A stretch of 49,516 nt of DNA from Thiobacillus sp. Its GTDB lineage: Bacteria; Pseudomonadota; Gammaproteobacteria; Burkholderiales; Thiobacillaceae. The notes beneath the pieces are model-generated. The model was not told where the DNA came from. It made no database searches and worked only from the letters and a program-made list of their open reading frames with translations. Below, piece by piece: positions 41,721 to 49,516 of this stretch (positions within the stretch are counted from its first letter, which is position 1; the number at the start of each line of letters is the position of its first letter). The position numbers were made by a program, and so were the translations under genes. The stretch covers positions 1-49,516 of the forward strand of contig JADFDN010000004.1 of NCBI GenBank assembly GCA_018262815.1. Reading direction: 5' to 3'.

Positions 41721-42526
41721 AGCCCGCCGATACCCGCATCCCCCCCGACACCCGGGTCAGGCTTGCAAAGTGGGACGCCGACGATACCGACATCATCGGC
41801 AAGGACAAGTCGGACGCGCGCGGCCAGCTGGACGAATACCGGACGCGCCTGGAAACGCTGCAGGAACTGCTGTACGCCGAGGGCCGGCACAAGCTGCTGA
41901 TCGTGCTGCAGGCGATGGACACCGCCGGCAAGGATTCCACCATCCGCCACGTGTTCCAGGGCGTCGATCCGCTGGGCGTAAAAGTGGCGAGCTTCAAGGC
42001 ACCGACGCCGTACGAACTGGCGCGCGACTACCTGTGGCGGGTGCATCACCATGTCCCGGGCGCAGGCGAGATCGCCATCTTCAACCGTTCGCACTACGAG
42101 GACGTGCTGATCACCCGCGTCAACGGCTGGATCGACAAAGCCGAATGCAAGCGGCGCTATCGCCATATCAACGATTTCGAGCGCCTGCTGGCGGAAACCG
42201 GCACCACGATCCTCAAGTTCTATCTGCACATCTCGAAGGACGAGCAGAAAAAACGCCTGGAAGAGCGGCGCGACACGCCGGAAAAGCAATGGAAGTTCCA
42301 CCCCGGCGACCTGGCCGTGCGCGAGCAGTGGGACGATTACATGGACGCCTACGAAGCGGCGCTGTCGGCCACCAGCACCGGGCACGCACCCTGGCATGTG
42401 ATCCCCGCCAACAGCAAGCTGGCGCGCAATCTGATGATTTCACGTCTGCTGATCGAGACGCTGGAGGGGCTGAAGATGCGCTATCCGGAGCCGGAGGACG
42501 GCGTGGCCGGCACCGTGATCGACTGA
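41717..42526 (+). CDS. ppk2: Polyphosphate kinase 2, class III-like
   Basis: Cytoplasmic enzyme of 269 residues transferring phosphate from polyphosphate to nucleotides. Walker A AMDTAGKDST (66-75), Walker B IFNRSHYEDVL, and LRFYLHISKDEQ-type and HVIPANSK elements. Overall it closely resembles the class III PPK2 type (Meiothermus-like), whose members phosphorylate both AMP and ADP; this class call is from memory. GTG start at 41717 with AAGGAG 6 bases upstream, overlapping the lipoprotein stop. Its stop lies 1 base from the convergent GGDEF-EAL gene. Confidence 0.92.
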   Translation: MKPADTRIPPDTRVRLAKWDADDTDIIGKDKSDARGQLDEYRTRLETLQELLYAEGRHKLLIVLQAMDTAGKDSTIRHVFQGVDPLGVKVASFKAPTPYELARDYLWRVHHHVPGAGEIAIFNRSHYEDVLITRVNGWIDKAECKRRYRHINDFERLLAETGTTILKFYLHISKDEQKKRLEERRDTPEKQWKFHPGDLAVREQWDDYMDAYEAALSATSTGHAPWHVIPANSKLARNLMISRLLIETLEGLKMRYPEPEDGVAGTVID

Positions 42527-42527
42527 C

Positions 42528-45344
42528 TTACTTGACTCGCGTGAGGTGAGGTGCGCGTGCAGCCTGCGCGCGCAGATCGGGCTGCAGGCCGTTGGCCGGC
42601 TGCCAGTTCGGAAAGGCTTCCGGGCGATGGATGTGGTAACCCTGCAGATAGTCCACGCCCATGTCGCGCAGCAGCATCGCCATCTCGGCATCTTCCACCT
42701 GCTCGGCGATCGACAGCATGCCGAAATCGCGCGCCAGTTGCGTGATCGAGCGCACGATGGCCTGGTCGCGGCGGTCGTCCAGCATGCCGCGGACGAATGC
42801 GCCGTCGATCTTGAGGAAATCGGCGGGCAGATGCTTGAGATAGAAAAACGACGAGGCATCCCGCCCGAAATCGTCCAGCGCGAACTGGCAGCCGCGTTCG
42901 CGCAGGCCGTGAATCAGGCGCTGGGCATCGTCCAGGTTCACCACCGCGGCAGTTTCGGTCACTTCGAATCCCAGCCGTTCGCCCGCCACGCCATAGTGGT
43001 CGAGCAGATGGCAGACCACGCCGAGGAAGGACTCGTCGGCGACGGTCTTGCCCGAAAGGTTGATGAAGTACACCGCGTTGTCGTCGGGTTGTGACGCCAG
43101 ATAGGAAACCACCGCCTCCAGCATCCAGCGATCGAGGATGGGGGCCTGACCGTAGCGTTCGAGCGCGGGCAGCAGCTTGGCCGGGCCCTCGATCAGGCCG
43201 TTGCGCTGCCAGCGGACCAGCACTTCGTAATGCGTCTGTCCATTGTGCGAAGCGGGCTGGATCAGCTGGCGATACGGCAGGAACTGGTTGGCCTCGAGCG
43301 CCTGGGCGAAGTCTGCTGCCCAGCCCATTTCCGCTTCCAGCCGGCGGAACCCGACTTCGTCCGCCTCGTACAGCATGACCCGCCCGCTGCCCTCGGATTT
43401 GGCGCGGTAGCAGGCCATGTCGGCCTGAACCATGATGCCGCCCGCGGTGTTGTCGGCCCGGGTGATCGGCGCGATGCCGGCGCAGGCGCCGAGGGTGAAG
43501 CGCCGCCCCTTGTGTTCGAAACGGAAGTCGCGAATGCGCTGCACCAGCTGCCGGCAGACCTGGATGGCGGCCTCGGGTTGGGTATCGAACAGGATGAGGC
43601 CGAATTCGTCGCCGCCGAGCCGGCCCAGATACGTATGCTCGGGCAGGGCGGCTTTCATGGTCTGCGCGATGTCGGCCAGCAGCGTGTCGCCCACCGAATG
43701 GCCGCAGGTGTCGTTGACCAGCTTGAACTGGTCGAGATCGATATAGCAGAACGCGTGCTGCTGGGCCAGCTCGTGCGCGGTACGCATGGCGCGCGCCAGG
43801 CGCCCTTCGACGGCACGGCGATTCGGCAGGGCGGTCAGCGGATCGTGGAAGGCCATTTCGCGCAGGCTGTCGAGCAGCTGCTTCTTTTCGGTCTCGTCGC
43901 GCAGCACGTAGACCGCGCCGCCGCCGCTGTGCCCGGTCAGTGGTGCGCAGCTGTAGCTGATGGCCAGGCTCTGGCCCAGACGGGTATGCAGCTGGGCGGA
44001 GCCGGTCTGATTGTGCGGAACGGAGGCCGGCGACAGGAAACACACGGGCGCATCTTCATCGCCCCCCACCTGATCGAGCTGCATCAGGTGTTTCAGCGGC
44101 CGCAGCCGGGCCTCTTCGAATGCAAAGCCGAGCAGGCTTTCGGCGGCAGGGTTGATGAAGGTCACCTGGTTGTGGGCATTGGTGACGATGACGGCGTCGT
44201 TGATCGACTGCAGTGTGACCTGCCAGCGCGCCTTCTCCTCGCCGAGCGCGGCCTCATCGAGCTTGCGTTGCGTGATGTCGAAGCGGATCGACAGATATTT
44301 CAGCGGCAGGCCGGCGTCGTCCTTGATCGGGATGATGGTCGAGGCGGTCCAGAACAGCCGGCCGTCCTTGGCGCGGTTGCAGATCTCGCCGCGCCAGGTG
44401 CGCCCGCTCGAAATGGTGTCCCACAACTCGCTGAAAAATGCGGCGTCGTGCCAGCCCGAGTTGACGATGCGGTGATTGCGGCCGATCAGCTCGTCGCGCG
44501 TGTAGCCGCTGATGCGGCAGAACAGGTCGTTGACGAAGATGATATTGCCGGCGAGATCGGTCTCGGACACGTTGGCCGTGCTGTCGAGCGCCTTTTGCTG
44601 CTCGTTGAGATCGGTCAGCAGCAGTTCCAGCGCAGCGCCCATGTGGTTGAACGCGCGGATGGTCTCCTGCAGTTCGGGCGGACTGCCGGCGCGAATGGGG
44701 ATGCGCGTGCTGTAGTCGCCGGCCTCGATGCGGTGCGCGGTGGATCGCAGGCGGGTCAGGTCCTGCAGGTTGATTTTCAGCAACACATGGGTCAGCCAGC
44801 CGAGCAGGGCAAACGCGGCGGCGAGCAGGATGGACAGGCGGGTGCCGAGATGCCACAGAAAGTCTTCATAGGCATGGGGAGACGGCTGGATCGCCAGGCG
44901 GCCGTAGTAGGTGTCGCCGACGACGATGGCTTCCTGCATGACGGGTACGGCCAGGTCCGTCAGCCCGGCGAACCAGTCGGGCCGGTCGGCGCGGTGGGAA
45001 GGCGCGTTTTCGCGCAGGATATAGCCGTTCGGCGCAGTGTATTCCACATACCGCAGGTTGCCGCGGGTGACCGGTCCTTTCAGGTGGGCCTGCAGGGCGT
45101 TGTGGTCGCGCAGGATGGCCAGGTCGATCACGCCCTGCGACAGCGCGGCAAGCTGGGCCGTGGCCTGGTCGCGCAGTGCGGCGTCGGCATCCTGGCGAAC
45201 GATCTTCAGCGCCTGCTGGCCGACGAGGAAGAATACGGCCACCAGTATGAGCAGCAGCATGCCCAGTACGCGGCCTTGGGTGCTGAGGCCTGGGCGCAAG
45301 CCGTGCACAAGGCGTTCGAAGAGGGCGGAGGAATAGAGGCGCAT
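42528..45344 (-). CDS. Membrane-bound PAS-GGDEF-EAL cyclic-di-GMP protein
   Basis: 938 residues: TM1 (about 24-45), periplasmic sensor (46-167), TM2 (about 168-190), HAMP (190-245), PAS1 (about 255-362), PAS2 (about 370-485), GGDEF domain (490-655; intact GGDEF at 577-581, inhibitory RxxD site absent, PEHT in its place), EAL domain (665-915). In the EAL domain the signature is EVL (707-709), but the expected metal and catalytic residues are present: FINLSG, FEVTET, LDDFG, FLKID, AEQVED, YLQGY. Both synthase and phosphodiesterase activities are plausible. Single gene, convergent with ppk2. Confidence 0.92.
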   Translation of the reverse strand: MRLYSSALFERLVHGLRPGLSTQGRVLGMLLLILVAVFFLVGQQALKIVRQDADAALRDQATAQLAALSQGVIDLAILRDHNALQAHLKGPVTRGNLRYVEYTAPNGYILRENAPSHRADRPDWFAGLTDLAVPVMQEAIVVGDTYYGRLAIQPSPHAYEDFLWHLGTRLSILLAAAFALLGWLTHVLLKINLQDLTRLRSTAHRIEAGDYSTRIPIRAGSPPELQETIRAFNHMGAALELLLTDLNEQQKALDSTANVSETDLAGNIIFVNDLFCRISGYTRDELIGRNHRIVNSGWHDAAFFSELWDTISSGRTWRGEICNRAKDGRLFWTASTIIPIKDDAGLPLKYLSIRFDITQRKLDEAALGEEKARWQVTLQSINDAVIVTNAHNQVTFINPAAESLLGFAFEEARLRPLKHLMQLDQVGGDEDAPVCFLSPASVPHNQTGSAQLHTRLGQSLAISYSCAPLTGHSGGGAVYVLRDETEKKQLLDSLREMAFHDPLTALPNRRAVEGRLARAMRTAHELAQQHAFCYIDLDQFKLVNDTCGHSVGDTLLADIAQTMKAALPEHTYLGRLGGDEFGLILFDTQPEAAIQVCRQLVQRIRDFRFEHKGRRFTLGACAGIAPITRADNTAGGIMVQADMACYRAKSEGSGRVMLYEADEVGFRRLEAEMGWAADFAQALEANQFLPYRQLIQPASHNGQTHYEVLVRWQRNGLIEGPAKLLPALERYGQAPILDRWMLEAVVSYLASQPDDNAVYFINLSGKTVADESFLGVVCHLLDHYGVAGERLGFEVTETAAVVNLDDAQRLIHGLRERGCQFALDDFGRDASSFFYLKHLPADFLKIDGAFVRGMLDDRRDQAIVRSITQLARDFGMLSIAEQVEDAEMAMLLRDMGVDYLQGYHIHRPEAFPNWQPANGLQPDLRAQAARAPHLTRVK

Positions 45345-45422
45345 ACGGAGGGAATCGGCCGCAACCGGGGTTTCTGAAGCGGATGCGCCCGAGGCGATGC
45401 GGCTCGCCGCCGCGGGCGGCGG

Positions 45423-46304
45423 TCAGCCCTTCTTGCGTGCCCGGGGGTGCGCCTGGTCGTATACCTTGGCGAGGTGCTGCCAGTCGAGATGAGTATAGAC
45501 CTGGGTCGTGCTAATGCTGGCGTGACCGAGCATTTCCTGCACCGCGCGCAGGTCGCCGGACGATTGCAGCACGTGGGTGGCGAAGGCATGCCGCAGCATG
45601 TGCGGGTGGACGTGCTGGCCGAGTCCCGCCTGCCGCGCCCAGCGGTCGAGCCGCAGCTGAACGCTGCGCGGGGTCAGGCGGCTGCCGCGCTGACTGATGA
45701 AGAGAGCGGCGACGGACTCGCGCACCAGCAGCTGTCGCTGCGGTAGCCAGGCGGCGATGGCGTCGAGTGCGGCCCGGCCCACCGGCACGATGCGGGTCTT
45801 GCGGCCCTTGCCGGTGACCTGCGCTTCGCCCGCCTGCAGATTGAGGTCGTCGAGGTCGAGTCCGACCAGCTCGGACAGGCGCAGCCCGGACGAATAGAAC
45901 AGCTCGAACATGGCGTGGTCGCGCATGGCCAGCGCACCGTCATCGGCTGCGCGGTCGAGCAACTGGCTGCAGCTGTCGGGCGACAGGATATCCGGCAGGG
46001 CCTTGGCTGCCTTGGGCGGGCGCAGGCCGACGCAGGGGTTGCGCGGGTAGCCGAGCCGGCGGCAGGCAAAGGTGTAGAACCCGCGCCAGCTGGAGAGCTG
46101 CCGCGCCACGCTGGCGGCTGCCAGGCGTCTGCTGCGCAGCTTGACGATGGCGCCGCGGATATCGGCGACGTCGAGGTCGGCCAGCGGCTTGCCGGCGGTC
46201 AGTTCGGACAGCGTGTCGAGGTCGCGCTGATAGGCCGCGACCGTATGCGGCGACAGCCGTCGTTCGGCGGCGAGGTGTTGCAGGTAGTGTGCGACCGCGC
46301 TCAC
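45423..46304 (-). CDS. xerC: XerC, tyrosine recombinase
   Basis: Resolves chromosome dimers at dif with XerD. 293 residues: N-terminal SAM-like domain and catalytic domain with R142 (GLRLSEL), K166 (GKGRKTR), H235 and R238 (HMLRHAFATH), H261 and nucleophile Y270 (HASISTTQVYTH). All catalytic residues are present. GTG start at 46304 overlaps the DUF484 stop (GTGA). Called XerC rather than XerD because of the dapF-DUF484-xerC order. Confidence 0.95.
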   Translation of the reverse strand: MSAVAHYLQHLAAERRLSPHTVAAYQRDLDTLSELTAGKPLADLDVADIRGAIVKLRSRRLAAASVARQLSSWRGFYTFACRRLGYPRNPCVGLRPPKAAKALPDILSPDSCSQLLDRAADDGALAMRDHAMFELFYSSGLRLSELVGLDLDDLNLQAGEAQVTGKGRKTRIVPVGRAALDAIAAWLPQRQLLVRESVAALFISQRGSRLTPRSVQLRLDRWARQAGLGQHVHPHMLRHAFATHVLQSSGDLRAVQEMLGHASISTTQVYTHLDWQHLAKVYDQAHPRARKKG

Positions 46305-46978
46305 GCCTGCATGCGCACCAGCGCAGCGCCAATCAGCTGGCCCAGGCGATCCAGATACAGCGTGCCCATGCCGGCATAAAAGCGCTTGGGCTCTTCCGAG
46401 GCCAGCACCAGCAGACCGACCGGTGCCGCGCCGGCTGCCGGTCGCAGCGGAATGCAGGCGAAGGCGCGCAGGTGCGGCGACACTTCGCCGAACCATTCGC
46501 TGGCTTCGCTCACCGCCAGCGCGCCGCATACCGGATGCGTCATGGCGGACACGCTGTCGCGCGCAGATTGCGTGACGGCGTCGGTGAGGCCGGCTACGGC
46601 ATCCACGGTCAGGTCCCAGGCGCGCAACGCGTGGTGGGGCACCGCGAAACCTTCGCGCAGATGCAGCGTGAGCGCAGCGACCACATCCGCCGGCGCACGT
46701 GCCGCCAGCAGCGCCAGCGTCAGCGCATGGAGTTTTTCGGAAATGCCGTCGTTTTCCTCGCCGAACTGGATCAGTTCGGCCAGCTTGTTTTCCAGCATCC
46801 GCACCTTGTCGCGCATGGCGATCAGCTGGCGTTCGCTCATCGACACCGCGTGGGTGCCGTGCGGATGCGGAATATGCAGGTCCGCCAGCAGGGTGGGGAA
46901 GTCGTTGAAGAAATTCGGATGCCGGGTCAGGAATTCGGCGATGGCCTGGGGTTCCAGGTTGGTGGGTTGCATGTCCAT
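46301..46978 (-). CDS. DUF484 (GAF-like) family protein
   Basis: 225-residue cytoplasmic protein. N-terminal helical part with the family signature AIAEFLTRHPNFFNDFPTLL and LHIPHPHGTHAVSMSERQL, a coiled coil (LIAMRDKVRMLENKLAELI), then a GAF-like domain ending in GLLVLASEEPKRFYAGMGTLYL. Function unknown. It overlaps dapF by TAATG and xerC by GTGA. Confidence 0.92.
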   Translation of the reverse strand: MDMQPTNLEPQAIAEFLTRHPNFFNDFPTLLADLHIPHPHGTHAVSMSERQLIAMRDKVRMLENKLAELIQFGEENDGISEKLHALTLALLAARAPADVVAALTLHLREGFAVPHHALRAWDLTVDAVAGLTDAVTQSARDSVSAMTHPVCGALAVSEASEWFGEVSPHLRAFACIPLRPAAGAAPVGLLVLASEEPKRFYAGMGTLYLDRLGQLIGAALVRMQA

Positions 46979-47826
46979 TAGATGTCTATCTCTCCCTCGA
47001 AAACTGTTTCGGCCGGGCCGGTCATGTAAACCGGCCGGCCCGCGCCCGCCCATTCGATCACCAGGTCGCCGCCGCGTGTATGCACGCTGACCGGGCTGGC
47101 GAGCCAGCCCTGACGGATGCCCGCGACCGCCGCGGCGCAGGCGCCGGTGCCGCAGGCCAGCGTTTCGCCGGCGCCGCGCTCGTAGACGCGCAGGCGGATG
47201 TCGTGCGGCGTCAGCACCTGCATGAAGCCGGCGTTGACCCGCTGCGGAAAGCGCGAATGCGATTCGATCGCGGCGCCGAGAATGTCCACCGGCGCGCTGT
47301 CGAGGTCGTTGACCCGCAGCACCGCGTGGGGGTTGCCCATCGACAGCGCGGCGACGTCGATGACGTGCTGGCCGACCTTGAGCGCATAGGTCATCGCCTC
47401 GGCGTCCGCGGCGAAGGGGATGTCGGCCGGGGCGAAACGCGGCGCACCCATGTCGACCGTCACCTGGCCGTTGTCGAGCAGGCGCGGCTCGATCAGGCCG
47501 GAGGCGGTTTCCACGCGAATGGCGGTCTTGGCGGTGAGACCCTTGTCGTGGACGAAGCGCACGAAGCAGCGGGCGCCGTTGCCGCACTGCTCGACCTCGC
47601 CGCCGTCGGCGTTGAAGATGCGATAGCGAAAATCGGCGTCGTCGCGCGTGGATTGCTCGACCAGCAGGATCTGGTCGCAGCCGACGCCGAAGTGGCGGTC
47701 GGCGATGCGGCGGCACTGCTCGGACGTGAGCGCAACGGTCTGGCTGATGCCGTCGAAGACGACGAAGTCGTTGCCGAGGCCGTGCATTTTTGTGAATTTC
47801 AGTCTTGTGCCCATTGGGGTATTCAT
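46978..47826 (-). CDS. dapF: DapF, diaminopimelate epimerase
   Basis: Converts LL- to meso-diaminopimelate for lysine and peptidoglycan. 282 residues with the two catalytic cysteines C81 ([13 protein letters not shown]) and C225 ([13 protein letters not shown]), plus [13 protein letters not shown] and MGNPHAV. The ATG at 47826 overlaps the upstream stop (ATGA). A second ATG four codons later is possible. Confidence 0.97.
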   Translation of the reverse strand: MNTPMGTRLKFTKMHGLGNDFVVFDGISQTVALTSEQCRRIADRHFGVGCDQILLVEQSTRDDADFRYRIFNADGGEVEQCGNGARCFVRFVHDKGLTAKTAIRVETASGLIEPRLLDNGQVTVDMGAPRFAPADIPFAADAEAMTYALKVGQHVIDVAALSMGNPHAVLRVNDLDSAPVDILGAAIESHSRFPQRVNAGFMQVLTPHDIRLRVYERGAGETLACGTGACAAAVAGIRQGWLASPVSVHTRGGDLVIEWAGAGRPVYMTGPAETVFEGEIDI

Positions 47827-48278
47827 TCGGTTTCGAGTCTGACGTATTCCTTGAGCAGGCAGCGGTCCATCACCACCGTCATGCCGCCGGCCTGCGCATG
47901 ATGCGCAGCGTCCTCATGAACGATGCCTTCCTGGATCCAGATTGCAGCCGGCAAATGATTCAGCGTCGAAAATGGCCGCTGCATGGAGTGTAGCGCCAGG
48001 CATTGCTCGACGATAGACGGCACGTGCTCGGCGGCGCGGAAGACGTCGACCAGGTCGACCGGAAACGGGATGTCGGCGAGGCTGGGATACGCTTTCTCGC
48101 CCAGCACTTCGTCCACCAGCGGGCGCACCGGGACGATCCGGTAGCCGTAGCGCTGCATCGCCTGCGCCACCCGGTAGCTCGGCCGCGCGGGCTGCGGCGA
48201 GAGACCGACCACCGCGATGGTTTTCACGTTCCGCAGCAGCGTGCGCAGGGTTTCGTCGTCGGGATTGCGGAACGTCAC
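47823..48278 (-). CDS. CoA-binding domain protein (YccU type)
   Basis: 151-residue Rossmann-fold protein: [72 protein letters not shown] and [11 protein letters not shown] are the family signatures. Members bind CoA-like ligands; the physiological role is unclear. GTG start at 48278 overlaps the GNAT stop (GTGA), and its stop overlaps dapF. Confidence 0.9.
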   Translation of the reverse strand: MTFRNPDDETLRTLLRNVKTIAVVGLSPQPARPSYRVAQAMQRYGYRIVPVRPLVDEVLGEKAYPSLADIPFPVDLVDVFRAAEHVPSIVEQCLALHSMQRPFSTLNHLPAAIWIQEGIVHEDAAHHAQAGGMTVVMDRCLLKEYVRLETE

Positions 48279-48778
48279 AGCACGTGCTCCATCACGTGGT
48301 CGTCCATCACGAAGCCGCCGTCGATGTCGAATACGCGCGACGCGGTGATGCGAAAGCCGTATTTTTCATAGGCGCGAATGGCCTGCGTGTTGCCGCGGTT
48401 GACCTGCAGCCAAAGACGATCAAGCTGCTGCTGGCGCGCCCAGTCCTCGATCGCGCGCAGCAGGGCGGCGCCGATGCCGCGGCGCTGGCTGGCCGGATCA
48501 ACGTAGAGCTTGTCGAGCTTGCAGCCGGTTTCGTCGCGCAACGCGTGAGCAAACCCGACCAGCACGTCGCCCCGTCGCGCCACGCGCCAGGCGTGATGCG
48601 GGTCGTCCAGCTGTTCGCGGATGCGTTCCGGCGCGTAGCGATCGGCCAGCATGGCATCGATCTGCGCCTGCGAAATCAGCGGCGGATAAGTCGTCTGCCA
48701 CACGATGCGTGCCAGCGCGCTGACGGCATCGGCCTCGTCGTCGGTCAGGCGTGAAAGCGCGAACGCAGCTTCATTCAT
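48275..48778 (-). CDS. GNAT family N-acetyltransferase
   Basis: 167 residues. Acetyl-CoA-binding motif A: KLDKLYVDPASQRRGIGAALL (Q-R-R-G-I-G), motif B: NRGNTQAIRAYEKYGFRI. N-terminal VWQTTYPPLISQAQIDAML suggests a small-molecule or peptide acetyltransferase, substrate unknown. The start at 48778 lies inside the end of the acyltransferase gene (8-base overlap), so it is cotranscribed with it. Confidence 0.9.
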   Translation of the reverse strand: MNEAAFALSRLTDDEADAVSALARIVWQTTYPPLISQAQIDAMLADRYAPERIREQLDDPHHAWRVARRGDVLVGFAHALRDETGCKLDKLYVDPASQRRGIGAALLRAIEDWARQQQLDRLWLQVNRGNTQAIRAYEKYGFRITASRVFDIDGGFVMDDHVMEHVL

Positions 48779-49516
48779 ACAGGCTGGGTTCGCCCACCGG
48801 GCGGGTCTTGAAGCGGCGGTGCAGCCAAAGATACTGCGGCGGCATGTCTCGGATGCGTTCCTCGATGAACGTGTTCATGCGCGCGACATCGGCTTCCAGG
48901 TCGCCGCTCGGATAATTATCCCAGGGAGGGTAGAAGCGCACGGCATAGCCGCGTCCCCACGGCAGCTGGCGCGTGATCACCGGGACGACCTGGGCGTCGG
49001 TGAGCCTTGCCAGCCGCGGCAGCGCCGAGACGGTGGCGGCCGGGATGCTGAAAAAGGGCACGAATACCGCGTTGTGGCGGCCGTGATCCTGGTCCGGCAA
49101 GTAGTAGAAGGGCCGTCCCGACTTGATCGCGCCGAGCGTTGCCTTGATGCCTTCGTGGCGCGCGATCAGCACGATGTCCTGGAAGCGCGTGCGCCCGTGC
49201 CGCACGAATTTGTCGGTCACCGGATCCTTGGCCGGCGCGTACATCGAGGCGATGCGATGGTCCATGGTCAGCCGCACGCCGCCCATGTCGAGTCCGACGA
49301 AATGCGGCGCCAGCCAGATCACCGGCCGCACGCCGTCGCCTAGTGCGGCGTCCGGGTTGTCGATGCGGATCAGGCGGCGCAGCCGCGCGTCCGAACTCCA
49401 CCACAGCACGCCGTGTTCCAGCGCCGCGCGCATCGAGGCCTGATAGGTCTGGCGCAGCCAGCGGCGGCGCGTGGCTTCAGGCGCATCGGGAAAGCACAGC
49501 GCCAGATTGGTGGCGA
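48771..49516 (-). CDS. LpxL/HtrB-type lipid A acyltransferase (3' part, runs off the window)
   Basis: C-terminal 248 residues of an inner-membrane Kdo-dependent acyltransferase adding secondary acyl chains to lipid A. The frame stays open to the window edge, beginning ATNLALCFPDAPEATRRRW. Catalytic H-x4-D is in APHFVGLDMGG, followed by YAPAKDPVTDKFVRHGR, YYLPDQDHGR, VFVPFFSIPAATVSALPRLA and YLWLHRRFKTRP. A lysophospholipid acyltransferase family label also fits; LpxL versus LpxM cannot be decided from this part. Confidence 0.88.
   Translation of the reverse strand, partial: ATNLALCFPDAPEATRRRWLRQTYQASMRAALEHGVLWWSSDARLRRLIRIDNPDAALGDGVRPVIWLAPHFVGLDMGGVRLTMDHRIASMYAPAKDPVTDKFVRHGRTRFQDIVLIARHEGIKATLGAIKSGRPFYYLPDQDHGRHNAVFVPFFSIPAATVSALPRLARLTDAQVVPVITRQLPWGRGYAVRFYPPWDNYPSGDLEADVARMNTFIEERIRDMPPQYLWLHRRFKTRPVGEPSLYE

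Noticed and set aside
42528-45344. Degenerate EAL domain
   Set aside because: The signature reads EVL, but all other expected metal and catalytic positions are present, so loss of activity is not supported.

Overview
The window is a gene-dense, GC-rich stretch of a betaproteobacterial chromosome. The main clues are the hemC-hemD-hemX-hemY operon, the order hemL-thiE-thiD / rubredoxin / pilGHIJL, the dapF-DUF484-xerC block, hslVU and cutA-dsbD. A probable DsrS homologue suggests a sulfur oxidiser, perhaps Thiobacillus-like (inference from one gene family recalled from memory). No rRNA, tRNA, insertion sequence, prophage or CRISPR array was seen, and no gene-free stretch exceeds 300 bases.

Layout. 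0-3.5 kb (minus): a thioredoxin-fold protein, a two-component pair (LuxR-type regulator, hybrid kinase) and the 5' end of mpl. 3.6-7.5 kb (plus): tetrapyrrole operon hemCDXY with overlapping starts and stops, followed by a periplasmic DUF302 protein. 8.2-13.3 kb: a ferredoxin-reductase-type flavoprotein, an atypical SDR, fxsA, cutA, and a DsbD with a duplicated N-terminal domain. 13.4-17.4 kb (minus): thiD, thiE, hemL and a DsrS-like gene. 17.4-28.4 kb (plus): rubredoxin, a second DUF302-like exported protein with its own terminator, then the type IV pilus chemosensory operon pilGHIJL, ending in a 1989-residue PilL/ChpA kinase. 28.4-35.8 kb (minus): two unknown proteins, YqhA-type membrane protein, hslUV, a DUF4126 protein and a tandem-STAS protein. 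35.9-41.0 kb (minus): what looks like one metal-limitation operon, dksA (without a zinc finger)-cobW/COG0523-yidD-small His/Cys protein-porin-znuA-znuB, with no ABC ATPase. 41.2-42.5 kb (plus): lipoprotein and class III-like PPK2. 42.5-49.5 kb (minus): a PAS-GGDEF-EAL protein, xerC, DUF484, dapF, a CoA-binding protein, a GNAT acetyltransferase and a partial LpxL-type acyltransferase.

The most interesting signals are four. An A10 tract inside pilL would, on slippage, give a FimL-sized N-terminal product. Degenerate 7-base tandem repeats sit directly upstream of three unrelated minus-strand start codons that lack Shine-Dalgarno sequences, and one related array overlaps the 3' end of hslV. A structured element with competing helices lies in the leader region of the dksA-to-znuB gene string. 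DsbD and the STAS protein both carry internal domain duplications.
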